64,000 nt of DNA from Shewanella livingstonensis. Its GTDB lineage: Bacteria > Pseudomonadota > Gammaproteobacteria > Enterobacterales > Shewanellaceae. The stretch's first letter is position 1; each line of letters opens with the position of its first letter. The stretch spans positions 496,001 through 560,000 of the forward strand of contig NZ_CP034015.1 in NCBI RefSeq assembly GCF_003855395.1. The letters run 5' to 3'. Under the pieces are notes generated by a model. That model was given only the letters and a program-made list of their open reading frames with translations, was not told the DNA's origin and ran no database searches. The position numbers and the translations under genes were made by a program. This document shows, piece by piece, positions 9,952-18,486 of this stretch.

Positions 9952-10797
9952 TTACTCGCCTACTTCCCACTTTACGCTAATGCTTCCGTCGGCACCGCCT
10001 AGTAAAGGCGCTAAGTAATCTAATGCTTCTTTAGCCAATACATCCATTTGCCAAGGTGGGTTAATTACCCATAAACCCGCAGCTGTCATACCAAACTCGT
10101 CACTGTCGGCGCTAATGCCTTGCTCAATACGCAGTTGTTTCTTAATGCCACTATTTTTGAGCAGCGTTAACATAGCTTCTGTTTGCTCACGTTTAACCAC
10201 CGGATACCATAAAAGAAATGTCCCGGTAGCAAAGCGTTTGTGGGCTTTAATGATGGTTTCAGCAACATCTTGATAGTCAGTTTTCATTTCATAGCTAGGG
10301 TCAATTAATATCACTCCGCGGCGCTCTAATGGCGGAACCGCGGCAATTAATCCTTGTAAACCATCGCCTTTAATGACTTTAGCTTGCTTGTCTTCAATAA
10401 AGTAATTTTCCAGTAACTCATGGTCAGTTCCATGCAGTTCGTGTAGCACCATACGATCTTGCGGACGAAGCTCAACATCGACAATAGCGGGTGAGCCAGG
10501 GTACACGGTTAACTCGCCATCAAACTCAGCGTTAAAGTGCTGCACTGTTTCAACATAGTCGGCTAATGCGCTGGGTAAATTAGCGTGATCCCATAACTTG
10601 GCCACACCTTCTAAATACTCGCCCGTTTTCTGAGCAAACTCATCGGTTAACGAGTACGCGCCAGCACCAGCATGAGTATCGATATACACATAAGGTTTGT
10701 CTTTCTTCTGCATCGCTTTTAATACTTGAATAAGCATTGAGTGCTTAAGTACATCGGCATAATTGCCAGCATGATAACCGTGACGATAACTGAGCAT
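9952..10797 (-). CDS. rlmJ: 23S rRNA (adenine(2030)-N6)-methyltransferase RlmJ
   Basis: The start MLSYRHGYHAGNYADVLKH is the conserved N-terminus of RlmJ (formerly YhiR), so the ATG ending at 10797 is preferred over one four codons upstream. The S-adenosylmethionine site is marked by YIDTHAGAGAYSL, and the catalytic motif IV is LIDPSYE, a variant of the DPPY found in N6-adenine methyltransferases. The length, about 281 residues, is normal. The enzyme methylates A2030 of 23S rRNA. It is divergent from the rsmJ-like gene at 10877, so two rRNA methyltransferase genes share one promoter region. Confidence 0.95.
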   Translation of the reverse strand: MLSYRHGYHAGNYADVLKHSMLIQVLKAMQKKDKPYVYIDTHAGAGAYSLTDEFAQKTGEYLEGVAKLWDHANLPSALADYVETVQHFNAEFDGELTVYPGSPAIVDVELRPQDRMVLHELHGTDHELLENYFIEDKQAKVIKGDGLQGLIAAVPPLERRGVILIDPSYEMKTDYQDVAETIIKAHKRFATGTFLLWYPVVKREQTEAMLTLLKNSGIKKQLRIEQGISADSDEFGMTAAGLWVINPPWQMDVLAKEALDYLAPLLGGADGSISVKWEVGE

Positions 10798-10876
10798 GGG
10801 CATTTCCATTAACTAAATGAGACAGCAAAAACTGTGTAATAGCCACATTATAAGTTTTCTAGCGCGCGAGGTATAG

Positions 10877-11704
10877 GTGTTCACTGGTGATGGCTTTTGG
10901 CATAATGGCGTAGTTTCTTATATTGGCATGGTAATCATCTTGTTGCAGACACCTATCTTCTTTAATCAGCAGTATCCATCATTAGTCGACATTGCCCAGC
11001 GCTGGCAGCTAGTGTGGGACAAAGACGCTGCATTTGAATTGCGTTTTGAGCAAAACACCTTAAGTTTGTACAAACGAGATGAACCTAAATTAGACGGTAT
11101 TAACGTTGACTTTGTATCTGGGGCTGTTGCACATAGGCGTAAGTTTGGCGGCGGACGCGGTCAATCCATTGCCAAAGCGGTCGGGTTAAAGCAAGGCGTA
11201 ACGCCAACGGTAGTCGATGGTACAGCAGGGCTAGGCCGCGATGCGTTTGTATTGGCCAGCTTAGGTTGCAAAGTGATTATGGTTGAGCGCAACCCTGTGG
11301 TTGCTGCGCTATTAGAAGATGGCTTACGCCGCGCTTATGAAGATGCCGAAATCGGCCAATGGATGCAGGAGCGGATGAGCCTATTTCACGGCTCAAGCCT
11401 GGATGCATTAGCCAACGCCGCTCAATCATCGGCCACCGAAATCGATGTGGTTTACCTTGACCCCATGTACCCGCATCGCGAAAAGTCTGCTTTAGTTAAA
11501 AAAGAAATGCGCGTATTTCAAACCTTAGTCGGTGCCGACTTAGACGCCGACGGCTTATTAGCCCCAGCAATAGCACTCGCCACCAAACGCGTAGTCGTAA
11601 AACGCCCCGATTATGCTGAAGATCTCGACGGGGTAAAACCCAGCATGGTATTAGCGCAGAAAAAAAATCGCTTTGATGTGTATGTGAAAGCCGCGATGAA
11701 ATAG
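10877..11704 (+). CDS. rsmJ: 16S rRNA (guanine(1516)-N2)-methyltransferase RsmJ
   Basis: The S-adenosylmethionine-binding core reads [20 protein letters not shown] followed by [21 protein letters not shown], which is diagnostic for RsmJ (YhiQ). The catalytic motif is [10 protein letters not shown]. Conserved [17 protein letters not shown] precedes the core. The N-terminal 25 or so residues vary between homologues, and the start could instead be the ATG at 10928, since the first 17 codons have no clear ribosome binding site. The enzyme would make m2G1516 in 16S rRNA. It is divergent from rlmJ. Confidence 0.93.
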   Translation: MFTGDGFWHNGVVSYIGMVIILLQTPIFFNQQYPSLVDIAQRWQLVWDKDAAFELRFEQNTLSLYKRDEPKLDGINVDFVSGAVAHRRKFGGGRGQSIAKAVGLKQGVTPTVVDGTAGLGRDAFVLASLGCKVIMVERNPVVAALLEDGLRRAYEDAEIGQWMQERMSLFHGSSLDALANAAQSSATEIDVVYLDPMYPHREKSALVKKEMRVFQTLVGADLDADGLLAPAIALATKRVVVKRPDYAEDLDGVKPSMVLAQKKNRFDVYVKAAMK

Positions 11705-11751
11705 TAGTGTTGAAATAGCGGTGATTAAGCATCAAAGATAAGGATATTGCT

Positions 11752-12525
11752 GTGGGTTTAATTGAAATCTTAATTAATGCTGCTCTACAGGTTTGGTATA
11801 TATTCCCTGTTATTTTATTGACCTATATCACCACAACACCTTGGTTTAAAGGTCTTTGGGGTGAGTTTCAGGTCAATATGTTACTCAAGAGATTACCGCA
11901 GAACGAGTATCACAGGCTTAAAAATATTACTCTGCCAACCGACAATGGCACAACTCAAATTGATCATATTGTCGTGTCTCAATTTGGAGTGTTTATTGTA
12001 GAAACAAAAAACATGAAAGGATGGATTTTTGGCTCAGCCAACCAAAAGCAGTGGACGCAGAAAATTTATCACTACTCATCTAAATTTCAAAATCCAATTC
12101 ATCAAAATTATAAACATCTTAAAACACTAGAAGCGCTGCTCAATATCAATATTGATGCACTCTTTTCTGTGGTGGTATTTATCGGTAAGAGTGAGTTTAA
12201 AACGCAAATGCCGGACAATGTCACTCATGCAAGTGGTTGCTTGTCATACATTCGTTCACATTCTGTTGAGTTACTGGATCAGCAGCAAGTTTTAGACATA
12301 ATCAACAATATTGAATCTGGTCGTTTAGCGCGAGGGTTTGCAACAAACCAGGCTCATAAAGTGCATGTTAAAGAAATCATTAAGCAAAAAACTGACCAAA
12401 AGCTTTGCACAAAGTGTGGCTCATATATGGTGTTACGTGAAGCTAAAAAAGGCCAAAATGCGGGCTCTACATTTTGGGGCTGTTCAAGTTTTCCTAAATG
12501 CAGAGCGGTAGAAAAATTTAATTAA
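11752..12525 (+). CDS. NERD-domain protein with C-terminal topoisomerase-type zinc finger
   Basis: The 257-residue protein starts with GTG (ribosome binding site AAGGA at 11740). Residues 10-25 form one transmembrane segment. The NERD domain follows: WGEFQVNMLLKRLP, TQIDHIVVSQFGVFIVETKN and MKGWIFGSANQKQWTQ, with the D...E-x-K pattern (IDHIVV...VETKN) of a PD-(D/E)XK-like nuclease fold. The C-terminus has LCTKCGSYMVLREAKKG and WGCSSFPKCR, a four-cysteine topoisomerase IA-type zinc ribbon. The domain pairing implies nucleic acid binding or processing near the membrane. The biological role is unknown. Confidence 0.85.
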   Translation: MGLIEILINAALQVWYIFPVILLTYITTTPWFKGLWGEFQVNMLLKRLPQNEYHRLKNITLPTDNGTTQIDHIVVSQFGVFIVETKNMKGWIFGSANQKQWTQKIYHYSSKFQNPIHQNYKHLKTLEALLNINIDALFSVVVFIGKSEFKTQMPDNVTHASGCLSYIRSHSVELLDQQQVLDIINNIESGRLARGFATNQAHKVHVKEIIKQKTDQKLCTKCGSYMVLREAKKGQNAGSTFWGCSSFPKCRAVEKFN

Positions 12526-12584
12526 TTGGTTGTTTCTCGTTGAACTTTATTTGTGAACTGGTCAACTGAATTCGGTCACTCTAG

Positions 12585-12700
12585 TTAAGCTACTTCTTTT
12601 AACGGTTCATCCATACACTCGAATTCAATAGGATTTTGATAATTGAGGCATTAATGTATCCGTTGGCTGTTGTACCACATCTTGATGTAATTCAAGAAAT
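12585..12700 (-). pseudogene. IS3-family transposase remnant (C-terminal end of OrfB)
   Basis: On the minus strand this stretch translates as NYIKMWYNSQRIH, a stop, then CLNYQNPIEFECM and a short tail to a stop. It matches the end of IS3-family DDE transposases, which typically have Y(I/L)..FYN..R.H..LGY.SP..FE. There is one internal stop and the rest of the element is missing. The sequence CTGGTCAACTGAATTCGGTCA beyond the stop (12558-12578) may contain the old terminal repeat. Confidence 0.7.
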
Positions 12701-12797
12701 TTTGTTGACCTGTATAGTGCTGGTCAACAAAGTGAAATCAGCCTCTGACGAAGTTAGGAGGTAAATCTTTGTGGTGTTTTTGTAAGTTGTGCTTTTT

Positions 12798-13335
12798 TCA
12801 CCTTAGATATGAATACCAGTCAATCTTATAATTTTGTATATTTTTTGGTAATGACTCTCTATCAATTGGTTTTACTTGTCTTCTAAGAGAAAGGTATTCA
12901 TCTTCATTTTTTATGTTATTTTCTTTTATGAAATTGACTATATCATCATAAAATTCAGGTAGTTCTGCAGTCTTATGATTAATAGATTTTTTTATTTCGG
13001 ACCAGGATATTACACCATCATTAATTTTATTGGGAAGGTCTAAAGCGAATGCTCTTGCAGGTATTTCATTGTAAAAATCAAGATACTGTTGGTAACTGGA
13101 TATTTCATTTTCAATAAGCACTTGTGAAAGGTACTCGGTTTCTATTACCTCATTTTCATCCTCAACTTCAAATGTGTCCTCAACATCTTGAATGTTATTT
13201 ATCGACTCCATTTCATCAGACGTTAATAAAGCGCCTCCGGAACGATATGCTAAATGGTTATATATTGTGTCACCACTAATAGTCTTCATTTGAAGAATGT
13301 TCTGATGTTCTTTAGAAAGTAAGTCCACCCTCAAT
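12798..13335 (-). pseudogene. Downstream part of an HNH-like nuclease gene interrupted by IS66
   Basis: This open frame of about 178 codons lacks its own translation signals. It begins inside the 8-bp target duplication at 13328-13335 and continues the frame of the gene fragment on the far side of the IS66 element: removing the element and one duplication copy joins ...GFGLLR to VDLLSKEHQNIL in frame. The sequence is acidic (EDTFEVEDENEVIETEY), AT-rich and unlike its neighbours. No domain was recognised in this half. It is probably not expressed as part of the original product. Confidence 0.8.
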
Positions 13336-13417
13336 GTATGCGTCTAGCGAAGTACACCTAGCATCGATGTTCTGATTATCTAAAAATACCTGCTCAATGA
13401 TAAATTTGGAGCAGGTG

Positions 13418-13762
13418 ATGAAAACATACAGAACAACAACTCAGTGGCAGATGCTACTTCAACAACGCGGCTCGTTTAGTGGCACTAATATTGAATTTTG
13501 CCAACACCATAATGTCGCTATCACCACTTACTATAAACAGCGCGCTTTACTGGCTGAGTATCAGCCTAATTCAACTTTGCCAGTGCAAACAACCAACCCC
13601 ACATCATCACGTTTTATTCAGGTAAAACAAACCACCACTGAAGTCTGCGCGCAAACTCATCAAAATGTGGTGCAGTTTGATATCCGCACAGGCCAGTTAA
13701 TGTTTCCAGCCAATTTAGCAACGAACGATATCGTTGCCATTATTAAAGGGCTAACGGCATGA
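13418..13762 (+). CDS. tnpA: IS66-family accessory protein TnpA
   Basis: This is the first gene of the IS66 element. It encodes a small protein (about 114 residues) with an N-terminal helix-turn-helix-like region (WQMLLQQRGSFSGTNIEFCQHHNVAITTYYKQRALL), given here to show the domain by its parts: a QQRGSFSG turn and a HHNVAITTYYK recognition helix. A GGAG ribosome binding site at 13407 favours the ATG at 13418 over the one at 13397. The stop overlaps the tnpB start (ATGA), so translation is coupled. TnpA is required for transposition in characterised IS66 members, but its biochemical function is not settled. Confidence 0.88.
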   Translation: MKTYRTTTQWQMLLQQRGSFSGTNIEFCQHHNVAITTYYKQRALLAEYQPNSTLPVQTTNPTSSRFIQVKQTTTEVCAQTHQNVVQFDIRTGQLMFPANLATNDIVAIIKGLTA

Positions 13763-14109
13763 AGATGTTCGTTGATGTACCCACCGTCTATTTATGTGCC
13801 GATGTGGTCGATTTTCGTAAATCGATTAATGGATTGGCGGCGTTGGTGGAAGCAGAGCTTGAACTACCTGTGCTCAGTGGTGCGCTATTTGTGTTTTGTA
13901 ATAAAGGGCGCGACAAACTCAAACTGCTGTACTGGGATAACACCGGTTTTGCCCTGTGGTATAAGCGTTTAGATAAGCATAAGTTCAAATGGCCTAAACT
14001 CATGTCACCCACCATGACATTAACCGAGCAACAATTACATTGGTTATTAGCAGGTTATGATGTGATTGGTCACAGCAAAATGAATGTTGCAGGTAAGCAA
14101 GTGCTTTAA
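13759..14109 (+). CDS. tnpB: IS66-family accessory protein TnpB (IS66 Orf2-like)
   Basis: The 116-residue product contains the signature VYLCADVVDFRKSINGLAA and FVFCNKGRDKLKLLYWD, followed by GFALWYKRLDKHKFKWP, all diagnostic for the IS66 Orf2/TnpB family. It overlaps tnpA by four bases. It is full length. The role is accessory in transposition and is not enzymatically defined. Confidence 0.95.
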   Translation: MKMFVDVPTVYLCADVVDFRKSINGLAALVEAELELPVLSGALFVFCNKGRDKLKLLYWDNTGFALWYKRLDKHKFKWPKLMSPTMTLTEQQLHWLLAGYDVIGHSKMNVAGKQVL

Positions 14110-14189
14110 TTCTTGCGATCGATTGATGATCATCAAAGTTAGTTCAGTTAGCACTGGAAAGCCTTTTGTTATGCCTTAAAATAGGCGTC

Positions 14190-15671
14190 ATGGAAAATGA
14201 ACTCGCCCTTAAACAGCGTATTGCTGAACTTGAAAAACTGTTAGCGCAGAAGGATGCCCACATTGCGGCATTGGAAGAGCGCTGGCGTCTGGCCCAACAA
14301 AAACAATTCGGCAAAAGTGCTGAAGGCTTTGTCGGCCAAGGCGAGTTATTCAATGAAGTAGAAGAGATTGTTGAAGCCGCTGAGGCTGAGCAGCAATCCA
14401 TTAGCTATACCCGTAAAAAGCCGGTGCGTAAGCCACTGCCAAAAGACTTACCCCGTGAGCAGGTTATTCACGACATCACCGATAAGACCTGTGATTGTTG
14501 TGGCGGTGAGCTGCATAAAATGGGTGAAGATAAGTCAGAAAAGCTTGAGTTTATACCCGCTCAAATCAAAGTGATTGAGCACATTCGGCCTAAGTACGCT
14601 TGCCGTCACTGTGATAAATCCTCGACTCAGACACCGATAAAACAAGCCTCAATGCCTGCCATGCCCATCAACAAAGGCATTGCGACGGCGAGTTTATTGA
14701 GCCAGCTTATCACCAGTAAATACCAATATGGGTTACCGCTTTATCGCCAGGAAGCGATGTTTAAGCAATACGGTATTGAACTCAGTCGCCAGACCATGAG
14801 CAGTTGGATAGACAAATCCGCCACACTCTTCGCGCCATTAGTTGCGCGGCTTAAAGCCGAACTGCTAAAGCAGCCCACGTTGTTTGCCGATGAAACACCA
14901 TTGAAAGTGGTGAAATCCGATAAAGTGAACAGCTATATGTGGGTGTATTGCTCGGGTCGAGACTCACCAGACCCGAATAATCCTATCCCTAATATCGTGC
15001 TTTACGACTTCCACAATAGTCGCGCGGCCGCGTGCGTGGTCAATTATCTTGCAGGTTATCAAGGCTACTTGCACGTGGATGGTTATCAAGCCTATGCCAG
15101 AACAGAGGCAACCTTAATCGGCTGTTGGGCTCATGCTCGTCGTAAATTTATCGACGCGAAAAAGCTACAAGGTAAAAACAAAACCGGTAAAGCGGATGTG
15201 GTATTGAGCCTTATCCAAAAACTGTACGCTGTTGAGTCACGCGTTAAAGATAAAAGTGTTGATGAAAAGTACATTGCCAGACAACAAGCCAGTGTGCCTA
15301 TACTGGACAAGCTAAAAGCATGGCTTGAGCAGAACCAGCCAAATTTAGTGGGTAATACCAAACTGATTGAGGCGGCTAATTACCTGGCTAATCAATGGCA
15401 CAAGCTTATCCGTTATGTGGATGATGGACGACTCAGCATCGATAACAATAGAGCTGAACGCGCGGTAAAACCATTTGTGATAGGCCGAAAGAATTGGTTA
15501 TTTAGCCAAACAGCTAACGGTGCACATGCTAGTGCCACCCTTTACAGTATTGTGGAAACCGCAAAGGTAAATGGTCTAATCCCATTTGATTACATCATGG
15601 TTTGCCTTGATGAACTGTGTAAACCAGAACCCAATATCGACAGCCTGTTACCATGGAATTTTAAAAAGTAG
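14190..15671 (+). CDS. tnpC: IS66-family DDE transposase TnpC
   Basis: The start MENELALKQRIAELEKLLAQ opens a leucine-zipper-like coiled coil of about 40 residues, followed by a zinc-ribbon (CDCCGG...CRHC) and the DDE catalytic domain. Acidic residues of the active site are seen in FADETPLKVV, HVDGYQAYAR and NNRAERAVKPFVIGRKNW. The length, 493 residues, is normal for the family and no frameshift is visible, so the enzyme could be active. An upstream in-frame ATG at 14166 lacks a good ribosome binding site. Confidence 0.97.
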   Translation: MENELALKQRIAELEKLLAQKDAHIAALEERWRLAQQKQFGKSAEGFVGQGELFNEVEEIVEAAEAEQQSISYTRKKPVRKPLPKDLPREQVIHDITDKTCDCCGGELHKMGEDKSEKLEFIPAQIKVIEHIRPKYACRHCDKSSTQTPIKQASMPAMPINKGIATASLLSQLITSKYQYGLPLYRQEAMFKQYGIELSRQTMSSWIDKSATLFAPLVARLKAELLKQPTLFADETPLKVVKSDKVNSYMWVYCSGRDSPDPNNPIPNIVLYDFHNSRAAACVVNYLAGYQGYLHVDGYQAYARTEATLIGCWAHARRKFIDAKKLQGKNKTGKADVVLSLIQKLYAVESRVKDKSVDEKYIARQQASVPILDKLKAWLEQNQPNLVGNTKLIEAANYLANQWHKLIRYVDDGRLSIDNNRAERAVKPFVIGRKNWLFSQTANGAHASATLYSIVETAKVNGLIPFDYIMVCLDELCKPEPNIDSLLPWNFKK

Positions 15672-15693
15672 GTGTGGTTCGCTAGACGGTTAC

Positions 15694-16090
15694 CCCTCAA
15701 TAGCCCAAAACCAATTCTATTGAGCATTAATTCGAATTTTTTATCTGCTTCAATAAGATAATTATCTGAATAATCTATTCCATCTCTGAATTCGTTTACA
15801 AGATCTTTAGCGTATCTCTCTAATAACTTTTCTTTGATGGTAAAGAAGCGCTCAGTAAACCTTGGAAGTAGTCGGTTTGAAGCTATCCTGTTGCATTCCC
15901 CGCATAATAATATTTTTATAAAAGGAATATTATTATTTCGAACATAAAGGTGTGCTGTTGTAATTGCAGGGCAGTGATCTATTTGAAGGTCTGAAGTTAT
16001 CCCACAACATTGGCATACTTCATCTTGAATTAGTGGGTACTCTTTTTTGTATAAGCTGTTATAGACAGCCATTGACTGCTTTCGATCCAT
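15694..16090 (-). pseudogene. Upstream part of an HNH-like nuclease gene interrupted by IS66
   Basis: The fragment encodes a zinc-coordinated HNH-like core: CQCCGITSDLQIDHC, then LLCGECNRIASNRLLPRF. The two CxxC pairs and the central DH are typical of HNH and endonuclease VII-like nucleases. The ATG at 16090 (MDRKQSMAVYNSLYKKEYPL) has an AAGGA upstream and is preferred over a TTG at 16129. The frame runs into the IS66 end and stops inside it at 15590. Precise removal of the element restores one open frame with the fragment at 12798-13327, about 308 residues from this start. It may have been a defence or mobile-element nuclease. Confidence 0.82.
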
Positions 16091-16258
16091 GCCTAATTTA
16101 TCCTTAAGAGTTTTATGATTAAAGCGCAAAGTTATTTCGTATAAAATCTTAGTTTAATTACTATATTGTACCTATGAATTTAATCTGACTGTATAAAAAT
16201 AATAATTTAATTTAAACAATGACTTAATTTTATTTTTCATTCTAAAAATGGATTTATC

Positions 16259-16640
16259 ATTTCTTTCAAATGTCCAAATTCAACTCTGAGTTTGAGGTCG
16301 TTTGTAGACTCTTTACTTGTAAATACGTGAGCTGGCATAAGTACAAAAGTACAAAGCAAACACCTGGATCCCGGCTAAAAAACATTGCCGGGACGACGAG
16401 CAGGTTGCAACAGGCCTTTTGGCCCAAATCAAAGTATCCATTTCTTTAAACACCTTAACTCAACCCTGAACTTGAGGCCGTTGAAGATTTTTTACAAGAG
16501 AATACGTGAGCTGGCAAAAGTACAAAACAAACACCTGGATCCCGGCACAAAAGCATTGCCGGGACGACGAATAGGTTGTTAACAGGTTTTTGTCCCAAAT
16601 CAGAGTATCCATTTCTTGAAATACCTTAACTCGAATTTAG
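16259..16640. repeat. Imperfect tandem repeat, two copies of about 170-180 bp plus a partial third
   Basis: Copy 1 (about 16259-16439) and copy 2 (about 16440-16609) share ATACGTGAGCTGGCA, ACACCTGGATCCCGGC, ATTGCCGGGACGACGA and a common AAATC(A)AGTATCC end. A third copy starts at 16610 and is cut after about 30 bp. Inside each unit CCCGGC...GCCGGG forms a hairpin, resembling the hairpin repeats that lie between genes in many proteobacteria. There is no credible coding potential. Confidence 0.8.
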
Positions 16641-16760
16641 AATTTAGTGGGGTCAGTGTAGTTGCGAATTTAGTGGGGTCGGTGTAGTTGGGGTCAGTGT
16701 AAACTTTATGTCATGTAGTTGGGGGTCAGTGTAAACTTTATGTCATCGCACTAAATCCGA
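16641..16760. repeat. Short direct repeats with GGGGTCAGTGTA words
   Basis: AATTTAGTGGGGTC occurs at about 16640 and 16668, followed by two copies of GGGGTCAGTGTAAACTTTA with TGTCAT at about 16689 and 16721. The words resemble the repeated motif I associate with REP-type elements mobilised by Y1-family transposases. No such transposase gene lies in this window, so the link is only suggested. Confidence 0.55.
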
Positions 16761-17050
16761 AGCTCTAACGCATTTTTGTCCAAAAGTTTGTTAGATAGGG
16801 CATAAGCTATTTGGCTCTTCATAATAAAATTACATTCTCCTTTTAATCACTATTTTATGACCTTTCGATTTGTCAGACTATGGGTACATTTTATGCCAGA
16901 GTATGGTTATATCTTTTCGATAAGTGATTGAATGCTAGAAGCTGCCTATGTCAGACTTTGCTTCCAGCGACACGTATTTCCCTGATTTTGGGCTGTTTTG
17001 ACAATATGTATCAGCCAACATAATTAACCTTAATTGATAGTGGGATCACT
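16761..17050. other. Intergenic region with a possible dispersed repeat copy
   Basis: No gene was recognised. The stretch TTTGTCAGACTATGGGTACA at 16870 is closely similar to TTTGTCCTACTATGGATACA at 20300, and similarity continues in patches (TCCAGCGA-A-CGT near 16966 and 20411). The two copies lie upstream of different genes, so this may be a degenerate dispersed element of about 130 bp. Confidence 0.4.
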
Positions 17051-17638
17051 ATGACAACACCAATACCTATGCGCCCAAGCGGCGTGCTTCGTGGCGATAA
17101 AGCGGCTGACATAACGATTGATGTTTTTGTTGATATTCAATGCCCCCATTCACGAGCAATGTGGCCGACGTTACTTAGTGTGATACAACATTACAAAAGC
17201 AGATCGGTCAGCCTTAAAGTTCATCTAATGACATTAAGTAATCATCGCCAAGCGTGGGATATGAGTCTTGGGCTATTTGCCCTAGCAGATGGTGATGCAG
17301 ATAAGTTTTACGACTTTGCCACTTATTTATATGAACGACAGGATGAATTTTACAATGCAGAGTTTATGCATAAAACTCACGACGATCTTCGGCAACTTAT
17401 TGCAGACAAGGCCGAAGAACATTTAGGGATAAATCGTTGTCAATTTCTTAGTCGGATGGATGACGGTGATATTTACACCTTAGCCAGAACTCCGATTCGG
17501 TATGCTGCGACAAAATCTGTATGGGCAACCCCAACTGTTTTTATCAATAATGGCGGGAATGTACTTGTTAATCACCTATCAACGTTGACCGATTGGCAAC
17601 AAATGATTGACCCATTGTTTGGCGAAGAAACTATATAA
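17051..17638 (+). CDS. DsbA-fold thioredoxin-like protein with a CPHS active site
   Basis: The 195-residue protein has the start of a thioredoxin fold (ITIDVFVDIQCPHSRAMWP) and a cis-proline loop (VWATPTVFINNGG), with a helical insertion between, the DsbA/2-hydroxychromene isomerase layout. The active-site motif is CPHS rather than CPHC, so only one redox cysteine is present. That argues against simple disulfide oxidase activity and for a monothiol or glutathione-linked function. No signal peptide is visible, so it is probably cytoplasmic. No operon partner is close. Confidence 0.75.
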   Translation: MTTPIPMRPSGVLRGDKAADITIDVFVDIQCPHSRAMWPTLLSVIQHYKSRSVSLKVHLMTLSNHRQAWDMSLGLFALADGDADKFYDFATYLYERQDEFYNAEFMHKTHDDLRQLIADKAEEHLGINRCQFLSRMDDGDIYTLARTPIRYAATKSVWATPTVFINNGGNVLVNHLSTLTDWQQMIDPLFGEETI

Positions 17639-18036
17639 AGGCCCTAATAAGGGGATCGCACATATTTATCCAAAACGAACGCGTGGAATTTGGCTTTTAT
17701 GGTAGAGAAAATGCTTTATTTAACGTCAAAGTTAGTGTCATTTTTATAGTCATCATGCTTGTTTGACATAATTTATGATCGGCTGAGTAGTCTCTGTTTT
17801 AGGTATGCATTTATCCGCAGATACTTTGACGACGCGTTGCGTATTTGATTGGACACTGAGACCACTAGCAGAATCTGTTATCGATTCGCTGTTACTGTTA
17901 AAAAATGCATAGGTTAGCGACACCATTATTTCATCAATCTTCAGTATCGCTGAAGATATTCTATATAGGTTTACGATAAAATATTACGAGTCACTAAGCA
18001 CCATAGACAGTTTAAAAGTGGCTTACTCAATGCTTA
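17639..18036. other. Intergenic region with a small possible reading frame
   Basis: No recognised gene lies here. On the minus strand 17753-17926 encodes 57 residues (MVSLTYAFFNSNSESITDSA..., ending in NYVKQA) without known motifs or a clear ribosome binding site. It is recorded as a weak candidate only. The rest looks like ordinary intergenic DNA. Confidence 0.25.
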
Positions 18037-18285
18037 TTAACGTGCACCCACTGGTTGGCAACGGGTGATAAAATGTTTATTTCGCTTTATCCTTTTACAT
18101 ACTTGTTTTGGGTCAGTGGATTGAGTTGCTAAATCATCGACACTTATATTTTGAGAATAAGTGCCTCGAGAACCTATGTTTTGACGCTCAGTATTTTTAA
18201 GCTCAGAACTTGGAGTATCTGTAGTTTGCAAATGCGCACAGCCGGATAAAAACATGATGATTGCTGCGAGGGTATAAACTTTCAT
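18037..18285 (-). CDS. Small lipoprotein of unknown function
   Basis: The 82-residue product begins MKVYTLAAIIMFLSGCAHLQ, a lipoprotein signal with lipobox LSGC and Cys16 as the lipidated residue. The mature part is short, hydrophilic and basic near the end (CKRIKRNKHFITRCQPVG), with two further cysteines 13 residues apart that could form a disulfide. No domain was recognised. It appears monocistronic. Confidence 0.65.
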   Translation of the reverse strand: MKVYTLAAIIMFLSGCAHLQTTDTPSSELKNTERQNIGSRGTYSQNISVDDLATQSTDPKQVCKRIKRNKHFITRCQPVGAR

Positions 18286-18449
18286 TGTGTATTCCTAAAT
18301 ATTAATTGATAGCGTGATTACGTCTGTTTAAGCCGCTTATCTTTATTGATTAGCTTGAGTCCGTTAGGGCTGAGTAAATTAGGCTGTGAATATGCTACTG
18401 ACTCGGCCTTTAAATGGCTTGGCCTAATGCATAGACTTGCTTAATCGAA

Positions 18450-18472
18450 GGGAGCATTGTTGTTTTGCTCCC
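18450..18472 (-). terminator. Hairpin downstream of the SDR gene
   Basis: GGGAGCA-TTGTTGTTT-TGCTCCC lies 15 bp beyond the stop of the minus-strand SDR gene. On that strand it is followed by only a short TT run, so it is a weak terminator candidate. Confidence 0.45.
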
Positions 18473-18486
18473 TCGTTTTCATGAGA

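Larger units (their letters stand above)
13336..15693 (+). mobile_element. Complete IS66-family insertion sequence with intact ends and 8-bp target duplication
   Basis: The left end (13336-13359) reads GTATGCGTCTAGCGAA then GTACACCT, and the reverse complement of the right end (15670-15693) reads GTAACCGTCTAGCGAA then CCACACCT, giving a 24-bp inverted repeat with four mismatches. CCCTCAAT occurs directly outside both ends (13328-13335 and 15694-15701), an exact 8-bp duplication typical of IS66. Three genes tnpA, tnpB and tnpC are present and open. The exact duplication and intact transposase indicate a fairly recent insertion. Confidence 0.97.

Noticed and set aside
16259..16640. CRISPR array
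   Set aside because: The two long units are directly adjacent and diverged, without short repeats and unique spacers.
17753..17926. 57-codon minus-strand frame in an intergenic region
   Set aside because: No clear ribosome binding site or family. It is kept only as a low-confidence note, not as a gene.
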